The notes under the pieces: model-generated
The model's database searches: none
The model's input: the letters and a program-made list of their open reading frames with translations, nothing else
What the model was told of the DNA's origin: nothing
Assembly (NCBI GenBank): GCA_004369085.1
Contig: ML210212.1
Location: forward strand, 76,437 to 140,436
Origin: Coprinopsis marcescibilis
Lineage: Eukaryota; Basidiomycota; Agaricomycetes; Agaricales; Psathyrellaceae
Length of the DNA stretch: 64,000 nt
Direction of reading: 5' to 3'
Position numbers and translations under genes: made by a program
Part shown: positions 11,501 through 22,047 of the stretch, one piece after another
Numbering within the stretch: position 1 is the first letter of the stretch
Layout: every line of letters starts with the position of its first letter

Positions 11501-12760
11501 ACAGGAGCATCGCGCGGTCCGCCAACGTTCTGGACAACCAAAGTCTGCCATTAAAAAGCCTCGAGAGTATCAGTTAGTAATTAAATGCGCAAATGTCATT
11601 ATGTTGAACTTTGTCCATTGATATGACACCCTGGTCCGTTAGTATTTCTGTCGATGTCCTTATTGACTGCTCGCAACCGCAACTGAGTCCAAGATAACAA
11701 GTCCCTTTTGTCAAACGTATCTTTCTAGACAACGGTGCCACCGTCGCACCCGCTATCTTCGTACTTTCACATATGGCACTCCAACGGGAACCACCATCAA
11801 ACTTGGAGTTTTTGTCGCATATAGTAGCTTATAGTAGCTTGGCAAAAGCCCGACGGTTTACATTCCAGGGTCGTCTAGACCCTGGCTCGCTAGCCTTGGC
11901 CCTTGACTCTAGATTCCCGAACGCACGTAGAGACAAGACTGCACATGGGCGATTCGCATAGAATGTGTTCATGAGTCGTCCACCTCACATATAATTCTGT
12001 CTCAACATCGCCCAGAGTGTGACTTTGGCGTGACTTGTGTGTACTGCCTCAGTCGGTTGCACACCACCCGAATTTGATCTCGTCTCGCTGGGCAATGATG
12101 TAGGCACAATCTTGTACAATGTTACTTACCTTCATAAGCGGCTAAGGCAACGATCCGGCAACGATGCGTTACGAGCATAGCGAGATGATGGCTCGATGAA
12201 GTAAGGGCTTACGTCTAGACGGGGGATGGGCGGCTGATTGGAGTCAAATGTAAGCAGGGAGTCACCTTGGCGAGCAGTAAAGATAGCAGCACCCGCCGTC
12301 CCATTTTTCACACATACGCCGTTGTATATTGTGGAAATGAGAGGCTGAAGCGCAATAATATAGGCGCTGGATATTGTTTGCAAGTACTTGAAGTAATCTA
12401 CATTATGTATCTTTTCGCTTCATCTCAAACGAATTGGAGTAACTGCCCAATGTGTTATTATGGATCCAATTTGAGCGCGTCAACCGCCCTTTCTCGGTTT
12501 CTCCGGACATCTAGCCGGATGCCTCGCGTTTCACAGACAAATTCATTGGAGCGCCTTTGTCACCTGAGGACCCTCTTCTGAAGTCCGCCCACGCGCCAAA
12601 ACACTTCGCATCTCGATTGATACTGCGGGTACATATGCCGCAAAGTGACAAATTTTTTGATTGTGGCTAAGGATAGTAGCAGATTCAATCGTTATCTGTC
12701 GTCTCAGGAGACTCTATGGGGCTCGAGGCTTCCAAAATAAGTACTGCGTGCTGGGGTCAC
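11500..12760. other. Intergenic region with no supported gene
   Basis: Only short frames without family motifs or sensible splice structure on either strand. A small direct repeat (atagtagctt twice, about 11820-11841) is present. I see nothing else. Confidence 0.5.
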
Positions 12761-12765
12761 TGAAG

Positions 12766-12773
12766 TATAAAAG
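12766..12773 (+). promoter_or_regulatory. TATA box of small secreted protein gene
   Basis: tataaaag lies 82 bases before the ATG at 12855, at a distance fitting a core promoter with a short leader. It supports the small gene downstream as a real transcription unit. Confidence 0.55.
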
Positions 12774-12854
12774 GGATGAGGTCTTTACCCTCTAGACAAC
12801 AAGCAGCTCACTACATTCCTTCTTATACAACTCCAAAGCGACCACTCTCTTACA

Positions 12855-13224
12855 ATGCGATTCTCTACCATCGTTGCTCTCCCTCTCCTGCTCGCCGGCT
12901 TCGCCATGGCAAAACTCGTGAGTGTTGGCCATTCTCCGAGCAGTTGGAGACGCTGACGGTCGACCCCAACCCTCCTCAGGACGTTGACTCCCTTAGCGCA
13001 CGTGATTGGACTGCGCATGAAGAGAGTTTGGCAGCTCGCGCTGAGGTATGTCCTAGTCAAACTTGGCTGGGGTCCAATACTGACCCAAATTACAGAGCTT
13101 GTCCGACTTCTCCACTCGTGAACTCGTCGAGGAGGTTCTTGAGCGTCGTGGCTCATGCCCTGCCGGCTTCTACTTCGACCCCCCTCGCAACCGATGCTGC
13201 TCCAGGCGCACCAACTGCAAGTAA
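12855..13224 (+). CDS. Small secreted cysteine-containing protein, 85 residues
   Basis: Three exons, 12855-12917, 12980-13045 and 13096-13224, separated by 62- and 50-nt GT..AG introns, give an 85-residue protein. Residues 1-19 form a classic signal peptide (MRFSTIVALPLLLAGFAMA). The middle is acidic and helix-prone (RELVEEVLERRGSC). The tail is Arg/Cys-rich with four cysteines in the pattern C..(15)..CC..(6)..C ending NCK. The coding frame stays open only after splicing, and a TATA box precedes it. I do not recognise a family. Size, signal peptide and paired cysteines fit the small secreted proteins that fungi release to hosts, competitors or their own wall; role not determinable from sequence. 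Confidence 0.65.
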
Positions 13225-13539
13225 TTGCAGTACCACCGACACCGTGTACCAACCTCGCGGGCTGGCCCTGCCGAGCTGTTGCCGACTGGATCATTGTACT
13301 AAGTAGTGGAACGCCAGATAATTTATTTCCGCTGCACCCATGATACGCGCCTGTCCGAGTCCTTCGCCGCTGAAATCGATGTAGCATATCCCTTCTTCAT
13401 TCAGGGTAACTTGTCGTTGCGGAAATCCTTGACAGTGGACTATATCCCAACCGCTAAACAGTTCTATTCCTCGCAGTACCGACAAATCGTTCAAGTTCAC
13501 GTCAAAAGTCATCCATTCGTAACCATCTAAGCCTAGTTC

Positions 13540-14290
13540 GTATTCCAGGCCAACTTTGCCTTCCTTTCTTCCTTGAGTTTCGGGGTCGCGTCTCTTGACT
13601 TCTGGAAGGAGAAATGTGAAGGCTTCGCCAGCGATATTACACCCAAAGAAAACTACAGCCAAAATCCACTGAGAATAGCCAATGGATATACGCACTCCAG
13701 AGTACGGCGGGTGTGCCGAGCTTTTTGCTGAGGGTATTAAAAGCGAGGGCCGAGACAATAGCGCCAGCCTTGCCACTGGCAGCCAAAATGCCATGAGCAA
13801 ACGCACGGAAGCGCGTCGGGAAGACTAAGGTTCATTCAGATCAGTAATGTTCGCCAAAATAAGCGAATCGACCTCTCACCTTCGGCAGGATAGCACTAGA
13901 AACGCGATAGATGTTAGCGACTCCCGACCTATACTTATTGATGCGACAAGACGTACGTATGTAGTACCGGTAATGTTCGTCAATATGGTTTGTACATCGT
14001 GAAAAGAAATGACGACTCACATATTGGCCCCACGGTTGAAGAAGAATTGCAAGAAAGCAAAGCAGACGATAAATTGTACTTTGCTAAGGGGCTCAAACAA
14101 ACCAGCAAGGATGGCCACTGGAAAGAGGGCGAAGCCAACAGTAAGCACGCAGTTGGAAGGGGCCACAGGGACCGATACCGACAGACCTCACACTCTCAGC
14201 CATAATGTCTTCCTCACCTCAACAGCCTGGTCTGGGTCCAAGGCAACGCAAACTGGGATTTGGCCCTCGGGTTGAACATTTCTGACCAGG
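13540..14290 (-). pseudogene. C-terminal fragment of a PHO84-type MFS phosphate transporter
   Basis: Minus-strand pieces match the C-terminal third of inorganic phosphate:H+ symporters of the major facilitator superfamily. In order they are a helix ending QFFFNRGAN (about 14040), CYPAE in a tiny exon (about 13885), [20 protein letters not shown] (about 13770-13835), and a last helix with [21 protein letters not shown] (about 13575-13640). Short introns with GTGAGT donors separate the first pieces. Between the last two the frame shifts around a 27-nt stretch that is too short for a normal intron. The N-terminal two thirds are absent; the fragment ends where the upstream block of TPR-CHAT gene 2 begins. 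It is a 5'-truncated relic. Confidence 0.6.
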
Positions 14291-14734
14291 CCATCTTCGC
14301 CGTCACAAGAGGCGGTTGTGGAGGAGGGGTCTCGCCTCCTCGTGAATCTCGAAGCGCCCTACTTACTTCTTTCCATTAACTTAATTACTGAAAAAACCTG
14401 GGCCATTCGCCTCAGAGTTCCGGAGATTTCTGATAGAGTATCCAGCGCCTCCCACTTGCTCATTTTTGTCCATACTGCACACAGAATCCCATTGACTTTC
14501 GTCACTCTTGTTCAAGTCTACGCACCTCGTTTCAAGACACATCGGATTACGCTCTTTGTTTCTGTTGTTCCTGATGACTCACTGCCTGCTGTGGAAGCAG
14601 AAGTAAGGTTCAGCGGAACTTCCGGGGTAACGCAGGTTGCGGTACCACTGACCTCGGTCGACAGCTCTACAGCGCTGCTAGACCAGAGCGATCCACTGTT
14701 TCCATTCTCGGTATCGATCACATGGAATGCTGTA

Positions 14735-14892
14735 AATGTTCCGCAGCCCGGTTCTGTGTGCGCTCGCACAGCTTGTCTCTTCACCCATCGATCTCTCTCT
14801 GGCTTACTGCTCTACCCGCCCTTTCGACTGCGAGTTTCTGGTAAACTGGGGGATAAATCCAGATTTTAACCGAATCGCTCTCGAAATACGTG
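14735..14892 (+). promoter_or_regulatory. Conserved upstream block of TPR-CHAT gene 2
   Basis: Matches 2280-2365 before gene 1 and, inverted, 56650-56800 before gene 4 (gtgcgctcgcac, catcgatctctctct, ctttcgactgc). The last part, including the start codon context (atacgtgatgag), matches 25083-25150 of gene 3. Position just before the ATG suggests promoter and leader. Confidence 0.45.
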
Positions 14893-17800
14893 ATGAGCAC
14901 AAACCGGTGGGGCTTCTCTTTCTTCACTCAACGCATGTACGCTGATAGAACCCTACAAAGTAGCCTGCTTTCAAGCGCTGACGAATTGGTGAAAATGGGC
15001 GAGGAGATCACATGGCTAAGGAGGGCTGTTGCTTGCACTTCTCCTTGCAGCCCTCACTTGCCTGCCCGGCTAAATAATCTGGGAGGGATGTTCTTACGTC
15101 GTTTCAAGCAAGCTGGGGGGCGGTCTGATATAGCCGACGCCATGGCCGTACTGCAGCAAGCTGTACTCCTCACTCCCCCTGATTCTGCAGACCTTCCTAG
15201 ATGGCTCACCAACCTTGGGTACGCATTCCTATGTCGTTTTGAACAAACGGGCGAGCTCTCCGATATCGTGGAGGCGATCACATCGCAGCGGAGAGCTGTT
15301 GAGCTCACTCCCCCTGGACATGAAGACCTTCCTGGATGGCTCAGCAACCTCGGTACATCGTTCCGACATTGCTTCGAACGAACAGGCGAACTGTCTGACA
15401 TTGCGAAGGCAATCACATCACAGCAGAGAGCTGTCGAACTCACTCCCCCTGGTCACGTAGACCTCCCTAGACTGCTCGGCAACCTCGGCAACTCGTTCCT
15501 AAGGCGCTTTGAAAGAACAGGCGAGCTGTCTGACATTGCCGAGGCAATCGCATCACAGCAGAGAGCTGTCGAACTCACTCCCCCTGGTCACGCAGACCTC
15601 CCTACAATGCTCAGCCACCTTGGGAGCTCGTTCTCAGGGCGCTTCGAACGAACAGGCAAGCTATCTGATATTGCAGAGGCAATCGCACAAGAGCAGAGAG
15701 CTGTCGAACTGACACCTCCTGGTCACGCAGACTTCCCTAGACTGCTCAGCAACCTCGGCAACTCGTTCCTAAGATGCTTCGCGCAGACGGGCGAGCTCTC
15801 TGACATTGCGGAGGCAATCGCATCACAGCAGAGAGCTGTCGAGCTCACACCCCTGGGTCACGCAAACCTACCTGCACGGCTTAGCAGCCTCGGGAACTCA
15901 TTCCTAAGGCGCTTCGAACGAGCAGGTGAGTTGTATGACATTGCGGAGGCAATCACATTACAGCAGAGAGCTGTTGACCTCCCTCCTCCTGGTCACGCAG
16001 ACCTGCCTAGATGGCTCAGCAACCTCGGCAACTCGTTCCTAAGGCGCTTCGAACGAACAGGCCAGCTGACTGACATTGCCGAGGCAATCGCATCACAGCA
16101 GAGAGCTGTCGAACTCACTGCCCCTGGTCACGCAGACCTCCCTACAATGCTCAGCCACCTTGGGAGCTCGTTCTCAAGGTGTTTCGAACGAACAGGCAAG
16201 CTATCTGATATTGCGGAGGCAATCACATCCCTACAGAGAGCCATCGAGCTTACTCCCCCTGGTCATGCACACCTGCCTAAAAGGCTCGGCAACCTCGGCA
16301 ACTCGTTCCTCAACCGCTTCGAACGGACAGGCGAGCCGTCTGATATTGCAGAGGCAATCGCATCACAGCAGAGAGCTGTCGAACTCACTCCCCCAGGTCA
16401 TGCAGACCTTCCTGGATGCCTCAGCAATTATGGCAAATCGCTCGAAACTCGCTTTCACAAGACCCTGCGTTGTGATGACCTGAAGGAGTCCCTTGCACAT
16501 TACAAATCCGCTGCAACCGCCACCATTGGCCCGCCATCAGTCAAGTTTAACGCCGCCAAACAGTGGGCCACACTGATCCATCATCATTTTCCCGCCTCTC
16601 CCGAAACACTCCTTGCATTTAAGACTGCTGTCAGGCTCATCTCCGTCATAGCTGGCCTTGAACAGACCGTGCAACACCGACATTCACAACTCCAGAGTAT
16701 CTCCAGTTTCACTCTCCAGGCTGCCGCAGCTGCATGTGCTCTTGGTCGACCGGACAAGGCCATAGAATGGCTCGAGCAGGGCCGATGCCTCGTCTGGACC
16801 CAGCTCAACCGCCTACGCACTCCGTTGGATGACCTGCGGGTATCACATCCAGACCTCGCCCATCGTGTATTGGATATCTCAAAGGCACTGGAAAGCGCCG
16901 GTTCTCGCGCGGGTCAATCAAGCACGGACACCGAAGCGCCGATATCGGAGAAGGTTGGAGCAGAGGAAAAGGCTCGCTCTCATATCTATTTGGCAAAGGA
17001 ATGGGACAACATCCTCGACACCATTCGATCAACTGTCCCTGGCTTCGAAAACTTCCTCCTGCCTCCATCATGCACGACTTTGCTTCAAAATCTCCCGGAA
17101 TCAGGCTGGGCAATCGTCATAAATGTTCACAAGGACCGCAGTGACGCCCTTGCACTGAGAGCTGGACTCGACAAGCCCATTCACATCGAGCTACCCAGCT
17201 TCTCCCCCGAAAAGGCTGAGAAACTACGCGAGAATCTTACAAAGCATCTCGTTGATTCCAAATTGCGCATGCGAGAAGTCGAAGCGGACGAGGAAGATGG
17301 ACGAGGCTGCAAACCCGTTGGATTGAGCAAAGGGACTGTTCTTCGCGATGTACTCGCGTATCTGTGGAAGGAGGTGGTAAAGCCAATATTTGATGCTCTC
17401 GAACTTGCGGTAAGTAACTATATCCAACCAATACCTTCGCATAATCTTAAGCTGTGTCCGCAGCGTTCCCCACCTGAGCTACCGAGGATCTGGTGGTGCG
17501 CCACAGGTCCACTGGCATTTCTTCCTCTCCACGCAGCCGGACTGTACGAGAAAATGAACTCCCACGCCGTCTTCGACTACGCTGTTTCGTCTTACACTCC
17601 AACCGCCACTTTCCTCACCAATCGTGTCAGGAATGCTCACAAAGCCCCTGAAAATGCTTCTGGATTATTCCTGGTGAGCCAGCCGAGTACACCTGGTCTC
17701 TCTCGCATCCCAGGCACCACGAAAGAAGTTCGCGCTATCCAAACGCAGCTCGCTACCTGTGGAGTACGCCATCGTATGCTCGAAGGCGAAGCTGCAACTA

Positions 17801-18204
17801 TCGAAGCCGGGTTGAAGGAGATGGACGACTACAGCTGTGTACATCTCGCATGTCACGCCATACAGAGCAAGGCCGAGCCCCTACAAAGCGGCTTCTACTT
17901 TCATGACGGCCCCCTCAGCTTATCCACAATCATCAAGAAGGACTTGAAGCATGCTGACCTTGCGTTCCTATCCGCATGCCAGACGAGTACTGGCGAGGAG
18001 AAGCTATCTGAGGAGGCTGTTCATCTGGCAGGTGGGATGCTTGCAGCGGGATATCGTGGAGTTGTGGCGACGATGTGGTCAATTCGGGACCAACAGGCCC
18101 CCCAAGTCGCTGGGGACTTCTATGAGTACCTCTTGGCTGAGGATGGAGCGCGATGGATGGATCGAGAGCGGCATATGCCCTCCATCATGCCACGCAAAAT
18201 TTAA
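14893..18204 (+). CDS. TPR-CHAT protease, copy 2 (C-terminus lost by 1-nt deletion)
   Basis: The ATG at 14893 aligns with that of gene 3. Exons 14893-17409 and 17464-18204 flank a 54-nt intron equivalent to the 53-nt one in gene 1; being a multiple of three without stops, it could be retained. The product has about 1085 residues. Ten 45-residue TPR-like units (about residues 60-510) precede the linker and a CHAT domain with both catalytic motifs (LACHA, SACQT). Near 18151 gcggcg of gene 1 reads gcgcg, shifting the frame, so the last 40 or so residues (ending in gene 1 as VPYVHFGL) are replaced by a short tail ending at 18204; the lost frame is still readable to 18270. The dyad is intact, so partial function is possible. 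There is also a 540-nt internal duplication of four TPR units. Confidence 0.82.
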   Translation: MSTNRWGFSFFTQRMYADRTLQSSLLSSADELVKMGEEITWLRRAVACTSPCSPHLPARLNNLGGMFLRRFKQAGGRSDIADAMAVLQQAVLLTPPDSADLPRWLTNLGYAFLCRFEQTGELSDIVEAITSQRRAVELTPPGHEDLPGWLSNLGTSFRHCFERTGELSDIAKAITSQQRAVELTPPGHVDLPRLLGNLGNSFLRRFERTGELSDIAEAIASQQRAVELTPPGHADLPTMLSHLGSSFSGRFERTGKLSDIAEAIAQEQRAVELTPPGHADFPRLLSNLGNSFLRCFAQTGELSDIAEAIASQQRAVELTPLGHANLPARLSSLGNSFLRRFERAGELYDIAEAITLQQRAVDLPPPGHADLPRWLSNLGNSFLRRFERTGQLTDIAEAIASQQRAVELTAPGHADLPTMLSHLGSSFSRCFERTGKLSDIAEAITSLQRAIELTPPGHAHLPKRLGNLGNSFLNRFERTGEPSDIAEAIASQQRAVELTPPGHADLPGCLSNYGKSLETRFHKTLRCDDLKESLAHYKSAATATIGPPSVKFNAAKQWATLIHHHFPASPETLLAFKTAVRLISVIAGLEQTVQHRHSQLQSISSFTLQAAAAACALGRPDKAIEWLEQGRCLVWTQLNRLRTPLDDLRVSHPDLAHRVLDISKALESAGSRAGQSSTDTEAPISEKVGAEEKARSHIYLAKEWDNILDTIRSTVPGFENFLLPPSCTTLLQNLPESGWAIVINVHKDRSDALALRAGLDKPIHIELPSFSPEKAEKLRENLTKHLVDSKLRMREVEADEEDGRGCKPVGLSKGTVLRDVLAYLWKEVVKPIFDALELAVSNYIQPIPSHNLKLCPQRSPPELPRIWWCATGPLAFLPLHAAGLYEKMNSHAVFDYAVSSYTPTATFLTNRVRNAHKAPENASGLFLVSQPSTPGLSRIPGTTKEVRAIQTQLATCGVRHRMLEGEAATIEAGLKEMDDYSCVHLACHAIQSKAEPLQSGFYFHDGPLSLSTIIKKDLKHADLAFLSACQTSTGEEKLSEEAVHLAGGMLAAGYRGVVATMWSIRDQQAPQVAGDFYEYLLAEDGARWMDRERHMPSIMPRKI

Positions 18205-18270
18205 GGACGCGAAGCGACAATTCCGAGTCTTCACTGCTCACTTGGGTTCCCTATGTTCACCTCGGTTTAT

Positions 18271-18900
18271 GATTTATGTTTCTCACATAGTGTCTATGTC
18301 CGCCCTCCTGCGCAGGATTCTTGCTCTCTTTCTTTATTTTTCAGTCCATTATGCTTACAATACCTGTGTACTCTTACTACGATACATTCCCACTTGGTAC
18401 GAACCCGACTCTGAGCTAAACCCTGAATTTACATTAAGATTGCGCAGGTTTCTGGCTCTGCGGCTGTCGCGGTGGCTTCGGAGAATAGCAACACCAAAAC
18501 AACATTGGCGTCCGAACTCGCCGGCTGCCTGGCACTCAGTACTCAGTACTCAGTACACTTGTCCAAGTCCTCAGCCCATGAAGTGGCAGGCTCTTGTACA
18601 CTTTTTACTGCTTCTTCACACCCGTAGCGCAACACTGCCAGCGGCTTTCAAACCACCTCATCAAAACATTCTCCGTCTGCATCCAACGACGTCATGCCAG
18701 CACAGCAACCGACGACCCTACGAACTTGGTGAATTTCCGACGCTCACATACATCCTGCTAGACAGCTACGCCTGGCCAAAAGAGGCAGGGCGTGATTCTT
18801 TGGGATATTCTTCCTGCGTGCCTACCCTACCTTCCATGCGTTTCACGCGTACCTAGGGTCATTGATTGCTTGCTTTCTCCTAATCTAGACACACATCGGG
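18271..18900. other. Intergenic region after TPR-CHAT gene 2
   Basis: Non-coding; the first 130 bases match the 3' flanks of the paralogs. A three-copy actcagt tandem lies at about 18536-18557. Nothing else recognised. Confidence 0.45.
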
Positions 18901-18911
18901 ACAAAAAGAAC

Positions 18912-19605
18912 ATGTTCTCACTGCAGGGGTTCAAGAACCTCTCGGAACCTGCTACGACTAGGTAAATGAGTGATATTCCAGAGTAGTGCGAAGGATTTCA
19001 CATTCCTCGAGCTCGAAAAAGGTTAGTCTTTGCGCCTTGACTAGTCAGACATGATTCACAGCTAATTGGTTTCGCGCCACGTGCTGCAGCGCTGTTGTCA
19101 CGTAGACTACGTTGAGCGCCCGCCATTTGTCAACGACCTTGACCGCATCATACGATTCTTCGACCCAGAGATAACCAAACAGCAACCCAAGCCATCATTT
19201 TGGCGCAATACACGACAGAGCTGAGTGGGTAGTGATCTCTTGTACTGAAGGCCTTGGCTGACTCTTGATTCAATAGCAATGGGCACCATTCTTTTAACCG
19301 TCTATCTCGACCACCACATCTGTCCGGTCGAGACCACCGAAGTCCTGGTCAAGTGGAGATGGGAAGATAGTCAATCGGCTTTTCGAGCTGGGATTGCCAA
19401 CATCAACACGACGAACAAGAGAGATAGGACAGAGCTCGTTCATGCTGCGGAACACAGCTACTTCGCGGACTTGCTGGATACCGTCTCGGCTGTCCTGGGG
19501 GTCGACTGTTCGCTCCCGGATGTACAAGGCAGCACGGTTCTCATGGTTGCGGTAGAGCAAGGACTCAAAGAGATTTTAGAGCTTTTGCGGAAAGTCGGTG
19601 GTTAG
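18912..19605 (+). CDS. Possible small ankyrin-like gene or fragment
   Basis: Open pieces with plausible short introns: an ATG at 18912 (MFSLQGFKNL), a stretch near 19105-19220 (DLDRIIRFFDPEI), and 19279-19605, whose product has ankyrin-like phrasing (RTELVHAAEHS, then LPDVQGSTVLMVAVEQGLKEILELL, roughly two 33-residue units). The splice junctions between the first pieces are not convincing (one intron would be only about 25 nt). It could be the repeat end of a decayed NLR. Only the ankyrin-like block is reasonably supported. Confidence 0.3.
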
Positions 19606-19799
19606 AACTTAGATTGCATAGGAGGCTTCTGCATATTAGCACACCACGAAACATAACGACCTTATAAATCATGGTTTAGCGCAACAAACGATGTCATTTC
19701 AATGGTACATAACAGCAGGAATAGGTAAAAGTACGGCGGGACACACAGGTATCACAGCACACTGACGTCATGGTCGAATTCTGCGATTACCGACTCCTA

Positions 19800-21110
19800 A
19801 TCTAATTATGAAACTGATCCCTCTCAAACCCCCGCTCTCTATCCCTGTATCTAGCGCTCGCCGCTGTGCTATGGACTGATATCGTACGTCTGGGGTTGTG
19901 GTTGCTTGTCATACATATCGTATCGAAATCTTGACAACAAGGTTGCATGTTGATTCTGACAAGGTCCGTGTCCGCCTCGATAACCAACACCGTATCCAAC
20001 ACAATAGCGATGCGATACGCGATTCGATGACGGCGATGGGTTCTGGACTCTGGAGCTGTGGGCATCGTGGACCTGCCTGTGGGCATCTTCAGGACCAAAG
20101 GGTTTGCATCGGCGGTGTTGCTGATAATGTTTGAAGTGGAAGCTGGCAGGCTGCGCCGATATCGAAGTGGAACGATAGAACCGCCAATGTCGCCGGATGT
20201 TGGGGCGGGTGCCTGTTGAGGTAGCTTGATGATCCGTACAGTGTTCTTCCACAGTAGGTTTCCTTGAGTAGAGGGACAGATGCAACAGCCGGAGACGCTG
20301 CAGTGACACCCTCGCCAGCGGGGGTGGGAGTCCCACTGGAATAAATGGGCGTGTTGACGGGTGCCGGAGCAAGAGGGGGAGTGACGAGCTGGGAAAGAGC
20401 AACACGCCTGAATATTTCCTCAAACACGACGGCTAGTACTGTGATCGAGGAATGTTAGTCACCAATTACGCGCGATACACAGTGAGGGCAACCAAAACTC
20501 ACCCTCAAGTCACCCTCAAAGCTCAAAAACCTCGCATTGAGAGCCTCATTGGTAAATCGTTCAGGCAGTTTAAGAACGTCTTGAAATCATTCGCCAGCAT
20601 TTCCGGTTGCTGGGGAATCTTTCAGGGTCGAGGTTCTCCGTGTCAATGGGGTGGGGATGGATGAGCCTTGCCTCTCATACACCTGTTTCTCGAGTGCAGG
20701 GTGATGCGGACGGTGGGAGTGTGAGTGACGTGGGACGCTGCGCCTGGAACGGCCACCACGGATTGGGCACCAAATCCATCCTAGCTGTTGCGTTCGCGTT
20801 CAAGTTCAGGTTCCTGCGAGGTGAGTTGTCTGCATCGATATCTCCGGCTCCGCCTGTGGTTTCAGTGGTGTTGGGGATAGCAGCACTGGCTAGTGGAACC
20901 ACTTCGGCACGGAAGATGTGGGCGTGCGAGACTTTGCGAGGGAAAGGTCGACGGCATTTTCTCGATGGAGCCGCAGGAGTTGTGAGAGACGTTCGCATAG
21001 GTGGAAGCCACTGGCAAGGATAGATATGCTGCTTCCCAGCTGCTGGGATGCATTTGCGAAGTTACGAAGCTGAGGCCTGAGGGATTACGATGATCGGGTT
21101 GGTGACTCAT
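19800..21110 (-). pseudogene. Degraded N-terminal fragment of an NLR-associated helical domain
   Basis: On the minus strand about 20660-20480 reads TENLDP, then a helical phrase ending LSFEGDLR before a gtgagt donor. A following piece near 20430 resembles YWASC..EYSG. The same arrangement stands on the plus strand at 53200-53420, and the flanking bases match too (gaacctcgaccct, ctgaggg/tttgaggg, ttgagggtgagttttgg). I recall this layout from agaricomycete NACHT-protein N-termini (an alpha-helical domain before the NTPase); that link is inference. The remaining frames are Pro/Ser-rich, shifted, and reach no NTPase. Confidence 0.35.
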
Positions 21111-21269
21111 AGACGTGTGTCGAGAGGGCAGTCGAAGGTAAAACGAAGAGTGACGAATATATTATCCAACACATTCATTGAACGACCTAGTTTCGTTGAT
21201 AAAGATTAGAATACCATTTAGCCTTCAGCAAAGAAACCTGTACCTTTGGAAACTGTACATGCACCTCCG

Positions 21270-21830
21270 GCCGCTTGCAGGTGTTCGTCGACGACTATTG
21301 GAGAGGTTACCGCGGCCTAGACAAGCAAGAGGGAAAAGAAAATACAGTCAGCAACGAGCAAAGGGAGAAATAGGCAATATAAACGATGAAATTTGATAGG
21401 TGGGGCTAGGAACAGTTGCAGCGGGCCACGGCGCCACGGCGCATGCTGGCATCTCCTAACTGCGCTTCTGGGGTGCAGACAAGACAAGATAAATGTTGCT
21501 CACCTGAGGAATAATGATAATGGGCAGTAGACACTGCGTGTTGGTGTGGGGAAAATGTTAGGCTTCAACCATCTATGATCTGGGGCAGGGATTGCAGATT
21601 TCATGTGCATCGCAGGTGCTGCCTCTTGTCTGATGATCTCTGCTGCTCTCAATCCCAGAGACGCAACCATACACTTGTCTAGCAGTGGAGACATCCTCCT
21701 TGAGTCCGGGTGCTTGTGGTGGTTGAATGATATCAAACTTGATTGAGCATTGAGCTGGCATGCCGTCCGATGACAGCCGGCAACCCGAATTCGCCGGAAG
21801 CCCCTATTTTCGGAGGTCTTGTCCGTGTCA
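21270..21830 (-). pseudogene. Degraded copy of the membrane-protein-like family (copy C)
   Basis: 21270-21490 matches 10735-11000 (ttatcgcggcctagac / ttaccgcggcctagac, cagtcagca, ggccacggcgcatgctgg). 21590-21815 matches 11278-11500 (gcagatttcatg, ggtgctgcctct, gtctagcagtg, cccgaattcg, gaagcccctattttt). The section between is largely deleted relative to copy B. No open gene. Confidence 0.4.
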
Positions 21831-22047
21831 CCCGACCACAGAAAGCCGTCGGAGACGTTACAGGATCGATTGGCAGCACAGAAAGTTGTTCTGCTCGCTG
21901 TGCGGAAATATAGATATCAGTTGTTTTGCCTACCAATTCAATTTACATTTTTTGTCCTTCCTATGGTATGGATTCAGAGCGAACGAGAGAGGTCGAAAGC
22001 AATGATATATGTATTACTACAACCTGCACAAATCAAGAGTCGAAGAA

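Noticed and set aside
12785..13387. 200-residue minus-strand open frame
   Set aside because: Runs antisense through the spliced small secreted protein gene, which has a signal peptide, consensus introns and a TATA box; the antisense frame has none of these.
15054..15443. Repetitive antisense frames across the TPR arrays (also at 16076-16483 and 55729-56223 in other frames)
   Set aside because: The 135-nt repeat unit is stop-free in several frames, so these are shadows of the TPR coding frame.
19869..20423. Long minus-strand open frame of 184 residues
   Set aside because: Pro/Ser/Arg/His-rich with no motif; it overlaps the decayed NLR-type N-terminal fragment in another frame and has no splice or start support.
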